10,054 nucleotides of DNA from an uncultured Ruminococcus sp. (GCA_947178195.1 CAMWXM010000092.1:1-10054), one strand, 5' to 3'; positions 1 through 7,100 are shown, numbered from the stretch's first letter. Notes: generated by a model not told the origin, from the sequence alone. Made by a program: numbers and translations.

Positions 1-6
1 CTACAA

Positions 7-34
7 AATTGTGGCAACTGCAATTATTTTTTTT
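7..34 (+). terminator. Possible rho-independent terminator of an upstream gene
   Basis: Positions 7-14 can pair with 18-25 across a 3-nt loop (five Watson-Crick pairs, two G-U wobbles and a closing G-C). One base later there is a run of eight T (27-34). The stem is weak and the gene it would serve lies outside the window, so this is tentative. The T run follows only on the plus strand, so it would terminate rightward transcription. Confidence 0.4.
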
Positions 35-208
35 ATAAATTTTTAGAACTCGGGATAAATTGTATAAAATTATAAAACATCAAAAATCACCGCTACTATT
101 GTACAACAAAAAATACATAAATAAAGACTAAAGTGCATGCAAAGCTCACTGCTTATTAAAAAAATTTTGAAAATTTAAAAAAAATTTTATTTATTTTTGT
201 AAAAAGCT

Positions 209-236
209 TTGAATTTTCAAAAAAATATGGTATAAT
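209..236 (+). promoter_or_regulatory. Extended -10 sigma-A-type promoter of the RING-galU operon
   Basis: A perfect TATAAT at 231-236 is preceded by TGG (228-230), giving the extended -10 form TGnTATAAT. A partial -35, TTGAAT, is at 209-214 with a 16-bp spacer. A/T tracts lie directly upstream. The -35 is inside a 6-bp-arm inverted repeat, TTTGAA-TT-TTCAAA (208-221), which could be an operator or just AT-rich chance. Transcription would start near 243. The same 12 bases, ATATGGTATAAT, recur in the promoter of the RCC1 gene. Confidence 0.7.
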
Positions 237-300
237 AATAGTTAATATGGTCGATATAGAACATGACAGCATATGATGTCCATGAATGGAGGAAATTTAA

Positions 301-1254
301 ATGTCAAGATTTACCGGGTCGGAATGTATTATTTGTAATGAAACATTTAACGACAACGATGATATTGTTGTGTGTCCTGAATGCGGTACGCCTTATCACA
401 GGGAGTGCTATCTTAAAGAAAATAAATGCGTAAATACAAAGCTTCATGAGGAAAATAAAAGCTGGTCGCAAAATCAGGATGAGCAAAATAATAAAGCCGG
501 AAAAAAATGCAGCCACTGTAATTTATATAATAAAGAGCATGCTATAATTTGTGAAAATTGCGGTGAGCCGCTTGTTGATAACCTGAATTTTGGAAATGAA
601 AAGCAAAATATGAATAATGCAAATCCGAGCGGAAATAAATATAATAATAATTTTGCTGGTTTCAATTTTGACCCCGATGATAAATACTGCGGCATTGATC
701 CTGAAGAGGCGATAAACGAGGATGTGAATTTTTCGGATGCGGTGGATTTTATAGGCAGCAATACCCCCTATTATCTTATTAATTTTAAGAGAATGAAAGA
801 AACAGGTAAAAAGATTTCTCTTAATATAATATGTATATTTCTTCCGCAATTTTATTTCGCCAACAGAAAAATGTGGCTTGCGTCTATTGCGACAATTCTG
901 CTTATGTCTATTCTTTATGTTCCCTCGTGCATTTATACGCTTGCATATCTTGAAGAGTCAAATATTATAACAAACTCTATTGATGTTCAGAGCCGTGCTT
1001 TTGAAATGATAGTTCAGTTGACCAATTATGCTATGATGGGCATCAGGGTAATTACATGCCTTTTTGCAAACTGGCTTTACTACAGGCATATGCTGAAAAA
1101 AATCAAGACTATAAAAAACAATACAACAGATAAGGAACAGACAAAAGCAAAAATACAAAAATCGGGTGGAACAAGCTTTTTCTTTATTCTTGTTGCATTA
1201 GCAATTCAGATGGCTGCGATAGGGGCAGTAACATGGATTTTAATAAATATTTAA
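301..1254 (+). CDS. Membrane protein with RING-like zinc finger, zinc ribbon and DUF2628-like region
   Basis: Visible: the first 45 residues hold a RING-like cysteine/histidine array (C9-x2-C12, C25-x2-C28, H33-x2-C36, C43), resembling the Prok-RING_1 type of prokaryotic RING finger. A second zinc ribbon follows at C70-x2-C73 and C84-x2-C87. Residues 98-117 are Asn-rich and probably flexible. From about 155 the sequence resembles DUF2628 membrane proteins: LPQFYFANRKMW (181-192) runs into a hydrophobic segment to about 216, with further membrane segments near 244-264 and 291-315. There is no signal peptide, so the zinc part is probably cytoplasmic. The start is supported by GGAGG at 288-292, 8 bp before the ATG. 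The gene is 16 bp upstream of galU and almost certainly cotranscribed. The function is unknown. A role as adaptor or ubiquitin-like ligase cannot be claimed, because no E1, E2 or ubiquitin-like gene is nearby. Confidence 0.85.
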   Translation: MSRFTGSECIICNETFNDNDDIVVCPECGTPYHRECYLKENKCVNTKLHEENKSWSQNQDEQNNKAGKKCSHCNLYNKEHAIICENCGEPLVDNLNFGNEKQNMNNANPSGNKYNNNFAGFNFDPDDKYCGIDPEEAINEDVNFSDAVDFIGSNTPYYLINFKRMKETGKKISLNIICIFLPQFYFANRKMWLASIATILLMSILYVPSCIYTLAYLEESNIITNSIDVQSRAFEMIVQLTNYAMMGIRVITCLFANWLYYRHMLKKIKTIKNNTTDKEQTKAKIQKSGGTSFFFILVALAIQMAAIGAVTWILINI

Positions 1255-1270
1255 ATTTTGGAGGTCTGTA

Positions 1271-2143
1271 ATGAAAATAACAAAGGCTATAATTCCGGCA
1301 GCGGGTCTTGGGACAAGAGTATTGCCGGCAACAAAAGCTATTCCAAAGGAAATGTTTCCTATAGTAGATAAACCTGCGATTCAATACATTGTTGAAGAAG
1401 CGGCAAAAAGCGGCATTGAAGATATTCTTATTATTACGAGCAGAGGTAAATTTGAAATTGAGGACCATTTTGACCGTGCTCCCGAACTTGAAGCCAAGCT
1501 CGCGGAAGGCGGCAAACAAGAAATGCTCGACCAGATAGTTGATGTTACAAAACTTGCGAACATTACCTATATAAGGCAGATGGAGCAAAAGGGTCTTGGA
1601 CATGCTGTGCTTCAGGCTAAAAAATTTGTGGGGGACGAGCCTTTTGCGGTAATGTACGGCGATGATGTTATTATCGGTGAAGACCCTTGTATAGGACAGC
1701 TTATCAGGGCATACGAACATACAGGCCTTTGTGGTGCTGTAGGCATAAAGTCAGTCTTGGCGGAGGAGATTCAGAAGTACAGCTCTATGAAGATAGAACC
1801 CATAAAGGATAACATTTTCAAGGTAACAGATATGATCGAAAAACCGAAGCCGGGACAGGAATTTTCACTTTATTCTATTTTGGGACGCTGTGTTCTGCCT
1901 CCTGAAATATTTGGTATTCTGGAAGAAATTCCCTATGGCGCAGGCAATGAGCTTCAGCTTACAGACGCTATGAGAGTTCTGGCAAAACGTGATGGTTTCG
2001 CAGGAATCGACTTTACAGGTACACGCTATGACATGGGAAATAAATTGGGCATTCTTAAAGCGTCCGTTGAAGTGGGACTTACTCACCCTGAGATCGGCGA
2101 GGAATTCAAGGAATATATAAGAGAAATAGCTAAGGAAATTTAA
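1271..2143 (+). CDS. galU: UTP-glucose-1-phosphate uridylyltransferase GalU
   Basis: The enzyme makes UDP-glucose and pyrophosphate from UTP and glucose-1-phosphate in the cytoplasm, feeding glycolipid, exopolysaccharide, wall-glycan and galactose metabolism. At 290 residues it has the usual length for bacterial GalU. Family motifs are all in place: the nucleotide-binding loop AAGLGTR (10-16) followed by TKAIPKEM (21-28) and VDKPAIQYIVEEA; GRGK-like SRGK with IEDHFDRAPELE; QKGLGHAVL (106-114); YGDD (129-132); the EKPKP sugar-phosphate-side motif (190-194); GNELQLTDA (226-234) and YDMGNKLG (253-260). GGAGG at 1260-1264 sits 6 bp before the ATG. The gene is second in an operon, 16 bp after the RING-like membrane protein gene, and is followed at once by a strong terminator, so it is the last gene of the unit. 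Related nucleotidyltransferases (RfbA, GlmU) fit the motifs less well. Nothing suggests truncation or loss of activity. Confidence 0.97.
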   Translation: MKITKAIIPAAGLGTRVLPATKAIPKEMFPIVDKPAIQYIVEEAAKSGIEDILIITSRGKFEIEDHFDRAPELEAKLAEGGKQEMLDQIVDVTKLANITYIRQMEQKGLGHAVLQAKKFVGDEPFAVMYGDDVIIGEDPCIGQLIRAYEHTGLCGAVGIKSVLAEEIQKYSSMKIEPIKDNIFKVTDMIEKPKPGQEFSLYSILGRCVLPPEIFGILEEIPYGAGNELQLTDAMRVLAKRDGFAGIDFTGTRYDMGNKLGILKASVEVGLTHPEIGEEFKEYIREIAKEI

Positions 2144-2149
2144 ATGTAC

Positions 2150-2184
2150 GCATAGGTTGACTGAGGTTGATCTATGCTTTTTTT
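2150..2184 (+). terminator. Rho-independent terminator of the RING-galU operon
   Basis: A 12-bp stem (2150-2161 with 2166-2177) encloses the loop TGAG. GCATAG pairs perfectly with CTATGC at the base, and the inner half has several G-U wobbles. Seven T follow at 2178-2184. It begins 7 bp after the galU stop codon. Confidence 0.85.
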
Positions 2185-2259
2185 ATAATTAGTTTTACCA
2201 ATTCGTTATAAAGCAATATATGCAAATTTACTAAAAAATTGCGCTTTTTACGAAAACTA

Positions 2260-2288
2260 TAGACTATTATTGAAATATATGGTATAAT
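2260..2288 (+). promoter_or_regulatory. Extended -10 promoter of the RCC1-dockerin gene
   Basis: TATAAT at 2283-2288 is preceded by TGG (2280-2282), an extended -10 element. The best -35 at a 17-bp spacer is TAGACT (2260-2265, four of six consensus bases). Transcription would start near 2295. The ribosome-binding site AGAAGGAGG (2317-2325) lies 10 bp before the ATG. The promoter sits between the galU terminator and the gene, so this gene is transcribed on its own. Confidence 0.65.
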
Positions 2289-2335
2289 GTTTATGGATTA
2301 TTTTTTTAAAAAATAAAGAAGGAGGATTTTTTATA

Positions 2336-5300
2336 ATGAAAAAAATTATTTCACTAATCACCGCATTTGTTATGTCTGGAACTTTATTTTTAAGCGCGCT
2401 TCCAGCAGGAGCGGAAGAAACGGCTTTGTCGGAAGGGCAATCGACATTGGAAAGCGGTATGCAGGTGGAGAGTACTAACTCATTCGGCGATTTGCTGACC
2501 GACAAGATTACAGCAAAAAATGCTGAACAGCAGGCAAATAATGGTTGCAACATTTTCTCTGCGGAGGTTACGGGCAATCAAGCGGTAATCACCTTTGAGA
2601 CACTCAGGGAATGCACCCTTATCGCCGCAGTTTACGATGAATCAGGAACACAGCTTCTCGCTTCCGGCAGCGAAATGGTTGAAAAGGGCGAAAAGGAAAA
2701 AACAGTGACCATTGACATTGAAACAATGCCGCAGTATTTCTACTTTAAGGCATTTCTCGTCGATATGTCGACCCTGAAGCCGATTTCAACAGTTTACGAG
2801 TGTCCGAATTACACACAGGAAATGCAGGAATTTTTTGCAAAAACCGTAGAGGATTTTGATGAGGAAAAGGTTTTAAATCTGGACGATAATAATTCAACCA
2901 ATTTTGCGGTTTTCGGAGAGGATACCAAAATAATTACAACCGACGGCGTTTCAAATAAAGTAACAAAGGCCGACGATGCTAATCAGCAATATATTTTTGA
3001 AAATGCCGATGAAACTATGACGTCTTTAAAAGCCGGAGATATTTTCGCATACGAATACGAAAACAAGGAAATACTTATAGTAAAGGTAGGCAAAATTGAA
3101 GTTAGCGGTGCGACTGTGACTATAACAGGTGAAGATACCTCTTTGGAAAATGTGTTTGAGTATGTAAAAATTGAAACGGAAAGCGATATGAGCGACGCAA
3201 CAGTAGATACGTCAAACCTTCCGGAGGGCGTTACATGCAAGGGAGTAGAAAAGCTTACTGAAACTGACAGCCCTAAAGCTCTTATTCTCGACGGCGAATT
3301 TATAGATATAGATAACAGCGATAACGGCGTGGTACTCTCGCTTCCATTTGAATTTGGCGAAAGCGTTCTGGGCGATGAAGACAAAGGGACTTATGCAAAA
3401 GTATCGGGAAACGCAAATCTTTCGGTAACTGTTCATTTTAGATTATACATATCAACAAGCTATCAGCATTGCTCATTAACCGCCGACTATGACGTTTCGA
3501 TTTTGCTTGCAATTGAAGGTCAGGCGGAGGGCAGTATTCCGCTTGGAACTGTTGCTTATACGCCCGTTGTTGGAGTAACAGTCAAATTCACACCGTCTCT
3601 TGTTGCAAGAGTAAGCGCAAAAATAGAAATAGGCGGATCGCTGACAGGCAGATTCGGATTTGAATTTGACTCGGAAACAGGCAACCGTTCATTATGTGAA
3701 TCTCCGGAATTTAAACCGGTAATAAATATGGAAGGTACATTCTTTGTAGGTCTTGCTTTGAAGCCAGAGCTTGATTTGGTTGGCAAATATGTTGCAGAGG
3801 CCTCTATTACAGCAGAATTGGGCGTTGAAATAACGGCTGCCGCAATTACTGAGCCGCAGGAAACGGCTACTAAACGGCATTCATGTGTCAGCTGCATTGA
3901 CGGCGATTTTTCAGCAGTAATCAACCTGGACGCAAAAATTAAATTTTTAAAATTAGATAAGCTTGAATTCGGCATAGAACCGGAAAACTTAAAATTTAAA
4001 ATCGGAGATTTTTATTATTCTGAGGATAAACATGAATTTGGTCTGGGCGAATGTCCATACGGCGATTATCTTGTGAACATAACCGTTAAAGACGAAAATT
4101 CAAAACCTGTAAGCGGAGCGATAATTTGCAGACCCATGCATCTTAGCTACTATGCTGAAACAGACGAAAACGGCAATGCAAGCTGTTTCCTGACAGGTGA
4201 CTGCTTCTATTCCCTTATGGCAAAAAAAGGTAATTTGTGCGGTTATAAAAATCTAACCGTTGAAAATGAAAGCGTAAGTCTGACCATAATTTTAGATAAA
4301 ACTCTTCCTGTTGATCCCATAGATATTTCATTTTCCGTTGCTGACAAGGACGGAAATCCAGTAGAGGGCGCAGAGATTTCAAACGATTTTAATGATGAAA
4401 CAGCAGTTTCAGACGCTGAGGGAAAAGCTATAATGAATCTTTACGAAGGAAATTATACTGTCTTCGTTAAGGCTGAGGGCTATTCTGATTTTTCTGAAAA
4501 GGTTACTGTTGATAAAACAAATCCCGATGTTACAGTTACACTCTCAAAAAAGGGAAGTTCAGGTATTTTTGGCAGCGGCACAAACGCTTTAAAAAATCCA
4601 AAGCAAGTTAAAAGCGGAAACTCTTATATCGCAGTGGTAACTGAGGATGGAAAGCTTTATGCATGGGGCAAAAATAGTGATGGTAATTTAGGAAACGGTG
4701 AAGGAGGCGTTCACAGCGCTAAAATATTCACTGGTATATTTGTGACTCATATTACCAGTTCGACCCCGGTGAAAATTATGGATAATGTGGATTTTATTAG
4801 TTTAGGTTCTTCGCACAGCGCAGCTGTTACTAAGGATGGAAGCCTGTATATGTGGGGACTTAACAGCAGTGGGCAGCTTGGAAATGGCGAAGCGGAAGAT
4901 CATTATCGTGTACAGAATGAAGATGGAACAAATGATATAAAAGCTCGTTACCCTAATCCGATAAAAATAATGGATAATGTTGTTGACGTTAGTCTTGGAG
5001 CATTTCACAGCGCAGCAGTAACAAAGGATGGCAGCTTGTACACATGGGGCGCAAATAATAGAGGTCAGCTTGGCGACGGAACAACTGATAACAGTGCAAA
5101 TCCAATAAAAATAATGGATAATGTTAAATCTGTTGCTTTAGGCGGCGAGCATAGCGCAGCGATTACTAAAGACGGCAGTCTTTACACATGGGGATATAAT
5201 GGTGGTGGTATTCTTGGAAATGGAACGACAACAGATAGTTTAACGCCAATAAAAGTAATGGACGATGTTTCTTCTATTGATTTATCAGGGGATACTACTG

Positions 5301-6475
5301 CCGCTATTACAAAAGACGGAAGTTTATACACATGGGGTTATGGTAAGCTTGGAAATGGAACAGCTGATAGAAGTACAACTCCAATAAAAATAATGGACAA
5401 TGTTGTTTCTGTAAGTCTTGGAATTGGGACAGACGCAGCAATTACCGAAAACGGTGATCTTTACACATGGGGAGGCTCGTCAAAGTACTATGGTCAGCTT
5501 GGATATGAATCGCAATATGATTGCCTGACGCCTAAAAAAATAATGAGTAATGTAGCTTATGTTGATATGAGTAAATACTCTACAAGAAGGTCAGATTCAT
5601 TGACTCATAGTACACTTTGCAGCACTTCCGAGGCAATTACCAAAGATAAAGGATTATATATCTGGGGATATAACGACTATAGCTCTCTTTTGGGCGCAGA
5701 TCATCGGACTCCTGAAAAAATAAATAATTCTCCGCTTTCACTCGGTTCACTTCTCAACTTCAGAAGAAACAGCCTTTTATCTGATGAATCTGCCGAAGAA
5801 AACGATGGAACAAAAGCTTACACAGGCTTAAATCCTAACACGGTATATAATTTCTATTCACTGAAAACTCAGAACACAGAAACTCCTTTGTCTGCCGAAA
5901 ATATTCTTTACATAAATCAATATGTTTCGGACAAAAATGGTAATCTGAATATTTCCTATGAGCCTAAGGAGGAGTATGCCGATGCAGTAACGCTTTTGAC
6001 CACTGCGGCTACAATGGACATTTCGGGCGCAGAAGTAACTGTTCCTGACATTATCTGCAACGGCGAAGAGCAGTTTGCACAGCCTACAGTAACACTTAAT
6101 GGCGTAACTCTCATCGAGGGTATCGACTATGACGTTGAAAAGGATTACAGTACATCTGTTCCGGGAGATTTTGAAATTGTTATTTCAGGTACGGGAGATT
6201 ATTCCGGCAAAGTTTCCGCAAGCTATACGGCAACCTGTGAACACAACTATGAAAACGGCGTTTGCACTATCTGCGGCGATGCTTCCGAGGTTGTGAAGGG
6301 TGATGCTAACGGCGATGGAAAGTTTAATATACGTGATGCGGCATTTATCGCAATCATGTGCGCAAAGGGTCAGTATGAAGATATACCCGAATGCGCCGAT
6401 TATAACGAAGACGGTCAATGCAATATCAGAGACGCCGCAGCTATTGCGATTTATCTTGCAACAAGAACATATTAA
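2336..6475 (+). CDS. Secreted RCC1-type beta-propeller protein with C-terminal dockerin
   Basis: The 1379-residue protein starts with a clear signal peptide (MKKI, hydrophobic core, likely cleavage at AGA|EE, residues 26/27). Residues about 27-577 are not recognised. They look beta-rich, include a ...GDIFAYEYENKEILIVKVG... stretch and a CVSC pair (517-520), and have no visible catalytic motif. Residues about 578-655 and 659-740 are two Ig-like folds of the carboxypeptidase-regulatory kind (DENSKPVSGA, DKDGNPVEGA). Residues about 760-1130 contain seven RCC1 repeats with the core DGSLYTWG; the Trp residues are 777, 840, 904, 952, 1000, 1045 and 1110. Seven is the number for a closed propeller. 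Then come a small beta domain (about 1161-1222), an Ig-like or MBG-like domain (1228-1298), a knuckle C1301-x-H1303-x6-C1310-x2-C1313, and a type I dockerin with calcium loops at D1323-D1334 and D1355-D1366. It is probably an extracellular component docked to a cohesin. A binding or inhibitor role for the propeller is inference only (BLIP-II is a known secreted RCC1-fold protein). The start has an excellent ribosome-binding site. Confidence 0.9.
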   Translation: MKKIISLITAFVMSGTLFLSALPAGAEETALSEGQSTLESGMQVESTNSFGDLLTDKITAKNAEQQANNGCNIFSAEVTGNQAVITFETLRECTLIAAVYDESGTQLLASGSEMVEKGEKEKTVTIDIETMPQYFYFKAFLVDMSTLKPISTVYECPNYTQEMQEFFAKTVEDFDEEKVLNLDDNNSTNFAVFGEDTKIITTDGVSNKVTKADDANQQYIFENADETMTSLKAGDIFAYEYENKEILIVKVGKIEVSGATVTITGEDTSLENVFEYVKIETESDMSDATVDTSNLPEGVTCKGVEKLTETDSPKALILDGEFIDIDNSDNGVVLSLPFEFGESVLGDEDKGTYAKVSGNANLSVTVHFRLYISTSYQHCSLTADYDVSILLAIEGQAEGSIPLGTVAYTPVVGVTVKFTPSLVARVSAKIEIGGSLTGRFGFEFDSETGNRSLCESPEFKPVINMEGTFFVGLALKPELDLVGKYVAEASITAELGVEITAAAITEPQETATKRHSCVSCIDGDFSAVINLDAKIKFLKLDKLEFGIEPENLKFKIGDFYYSEDKHEFGLGECPYGDYLVNITVKDENSKPVSGAIICRPMHLSYYAETDENGNASCFLTGDCFYSLMAKKGNLCGYKNLTVENESVSLTIILDKTLPVDPIDISFSVADKDGNPVEGAEISNDFNDETAVSDAEGKAIMNLYEGNYTVFVKAEGYSDFSEKVTVDKTNPDVTVTLSKKGSSGIFGSGTNALKNPKQVKSGNSYIAVVTEDGKLYAWGKNSDGNLGNGEGGVHSAKIFTGIFVTHITSSTPVKIMDNVDFISLGSSHSAAVTKDGSLYMWGLNSSGQLGNGEAEDHYRVQNEDGTNDIKARYPNPIKIMDNVVDVSLGAFHSAAVTKDGSLYTWGANNRGQLGDGTTDNSANPIKIMDNVKSVALGGEHSAAITKDGSLYTWGYNGGGILGNGTTTDSLTPIKVMDDVSSIDLSGDTTAAITKDGSLYTWGYGKLGNGTADRSTTPIKIMDNVVSVSLGIGTDAAITENGDLYTWGGSSKYYGQLGYESQYDCLTPKKIMSNVAYVDMSKYSTRRSDSLTHSTLCSTSEAITKDKGLYIWGYNDYSSLLGADHRTPEKINNSPLSLGSLLNFRRNSLLSDESAEENDGTKAYTGLNPNTVYNFYSLKTQNTETPLSAENILYINQYVSDKNGNLNISYEPKEEYADAVTLLTTAATMDISGAEVTVPDIICNGEEQFAQPTVTLNGVTLIEGIDYDVEKDYSTSVPGDFEIVISGTGDYSGKVSASYTATCEHNYENGVCTICGDASEVVKGDANGDGKFNIRDAAFIAIMCAKGQYEDIPECADYNEDGQCNIRDAAAIAIYLATRTY
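4620..5700 (+). repeat. Seven tandem RCC1 repeats inside the coding region
   Basis: Repeat units of 45-65 codons carry PIKIMDNV, then xSLG, HSAA(V/I)TKDGSLYTWG and GQLGNGT. Blades 2-6 are closely alike. DNA identity is also high: a 21-base stretch encoding IKIMDNV is identical at 4961-4981 and 5105-5125, and has a single mismatch at 5384-5404. Blade 1 is the most divergent before its DGKLYAWG core. The linkers after blades 1 and 2 and the strand region of blade 7 carry insertions of roughly 12-20 residues. This is a coding repeat, not a CRISPR or a mobile element. Confidence 0.92.
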
Positions 6476-6481
6476 TTTAAT

Positions 6482-6521
6482 AAAAATCGCTCCATGAGGT
6501 TTTCTTCTGGAGCGATTTTTT
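6482..6521 (+). terminator. Strong rho-independent terminator after the RCC1-dockerin gene
   Basis: A perfect 13-bp inverted repeat pairs 6482-6494 with 6508-6520, with a GC-rich centre (CGCTCCA / TGGAGCG). The 3' arm ends in a T run through 6521. The A-rich 5' flank could let it work in both directions, but no minus-strand gene ends here. It starts 6 bp after the stop codon. Confidence 0.9.
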
Positions 6522-6580
6522 GTGATGTGCATAAAATTAAAAATTTGGCATATTATGTATTGTCAAACAAAAAAAGAAAC

Positions 6581-6584
6581 GAGG
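6581..6584 (+). promoter_or_regulatory. Ribosome-binding site fixing the tspO start
   Basis: GAGG at 6581-6584 lies 6 bp before the ATG at 6591. The in-frame upstream ATG at 6522 directly abuts the T run of the preceding terminator, has no such site, and would add a 23-residue polar extension that is unlike the family. No convincing promoter was found in the 70 bp upstream: TATTAT at 6551-6556 resembles a -10 but has no -35 partner. Confidence 0.75.
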
Positions 6585-6590
6585 CATGTC

Positions 6591-7064
6591 ATGAAAAAAG
6601 CAAAAATAACGGAAATGCTGATTTTTATTGTATCGGCAGAATTGGTGGGCGCACTTTCTGCACTTTTGACGGGAAATAACTTTTCGTTTTACAGCGAACT
6701 GGCAAAACCGCCCTTGTCACCACCGGGGTGGGTATTTTCGGTGGTGTGGAGCGTGCTTTACGCATTGATGGGGTTGTCGGCATTTCTTGTCTATAACTCA
6801 GGTTCGGCAGGAAAGAGAACGGCTCTTACGCTTTATATAGCTCAGCTTTTTGTCAATTTTTTGTGGAGCATTGTGTTTTTCAGGTTTCATGCACTGGTGC
6901 TTTCGGCGGTGGTCATATTAGTATTGTTGGGCTTGATAATTTTAATGATTATTATGTTCCACAGGATTCGACCGCTGGCGGCTTATATTAATATACCATA
7001 TCTTTTATGGGTGGTATTTGCTTCTTATCTTAACATTGGTGCGGCAATACTTAATAACAAATAA
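6591..7064 (+). CDS. tspO: TspO/MBR family tryptophan-rich sensory protein
   Basis: This is an integral membrane protein of the TspO/peripheral-benzodiazepine-receptor family. The family binds porphyrins and is linked to tetrapyrrole handling and stress responses; the exact role in anaerobic Firmicutes is not settled. With the start at 6591 it is 157 residues, the normal family length. Five membrane segments are visible at roughly 8-27, 45-67, 77-97, 100-122 and 129-153. Family motifs: KPPLSPPGWVFSVVWSVLYA (39-58; W47, W53), QLFVNFLWSIVFF (85-97; W92) and PYLLWVVFASYLN (136-148; W140). It is in the same direction as the RCC1 gene but separated by a strong terminator, so it is probably transcribed separately or by read-through. 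The stop codon lies inside the hairpin shared with the convergent lyase gene. The family assignment is firm; the physiological role is open. Confidence 0.93.
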   Translation: MKKAKITEMLIFIVSAELVGALSALLTGNNFSFYSELAKPPLSPPGWVFSVVWSVLYALMGLSAFLVYNSGSAGKRTALTLYIAQLFVNFLWSIVFFRFHALVLSAVVILVLLGLIILMIIMFHRIRPLAAYINIPYLLWVVFASYLNIGAAILNNK

Positions 7065-7100
7065 CAAAAGTCCCTGAAAAAGGGACTTTTGTTATTTGTT
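7056..7100. terminator. Bidirectional terminator shared by tspO and the pectate lyase gene
   Basis: A perfect 20-bp inverted repeat pairs 7056-7075 with 7081-7100 around the loop GAAAA (7076-7080). The central part is AAAAGTCCCT / AGGGACTTTT, so a T-rich 3' side follows the GC core when read from either strand. The tspO stop codon (7062-7064) is within the left arm. The lyase stop codon (complement of 7100-7102) overlaps the right end. Confidence 0.93.

Larger units (their letters stand above)
1..300. other. AT-rich intergenic leader upstream of the first operon
   Basis: No credible coding region is seen here. The stretch is dominated by A and T runs, far more than the genes that follow. It holds a possible terminator at the left edge (7-34), a perfect AT palindrome with 7-bp arms around a central G (162-176), A/T tracts at about 157-200 that could bend DNA or act as an UP element, and the promoter at 209-236. 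The untranslated leader from the predicted start near 243 to the ATG at 301 is about 58 nt, with GGAGG at 288-292. No tRNA, riboswitch or small gene was recognised. Confidence 0.6.

Noticed and set aside
131..152. Possible hairpin AGTG...CACT in the left leader
   Set aside because: Only four pairs form, with mismatches inside and no T run after it.
1184..1720. Minus-strand reading frame of 178 residues opposite galU
   Set aside because: It lies wholly opposite well-supported coding sequence, its composition is unlike a real protein (many Cys, Phe, Arg), and it matches no family.
301..2143. A bacterial ubiquitin-like conjugation operon based on the RING-like domain
   Set aside because: No E1-like, E2-like, ubiquitin-like or JAB-domain gene is present; the only operon partner is galU.
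4620..5700. Repeats that could suggest a CRISPR or other non-coding array
   Set aside because: The units are of uneven length, keep the reading frame and encode RCC1 blades with conserved Gly and Trp.
6522..6590. Longer tspO with 23 extra N-terminal residues
   Set aside because: The upstream ATG abuts the preceding terminator T run, and the extension is polar and absent from the family. The ATG at 6591 has GAGG at the right distance and gives the usual length.
6494..6679. Plus-strand reading frame of 61 residues between the RCC1 gene and tspO
   Set aside because: It starts inside the terminator hairpin and overlaps tspO in another frame; no ribosome-binding site.
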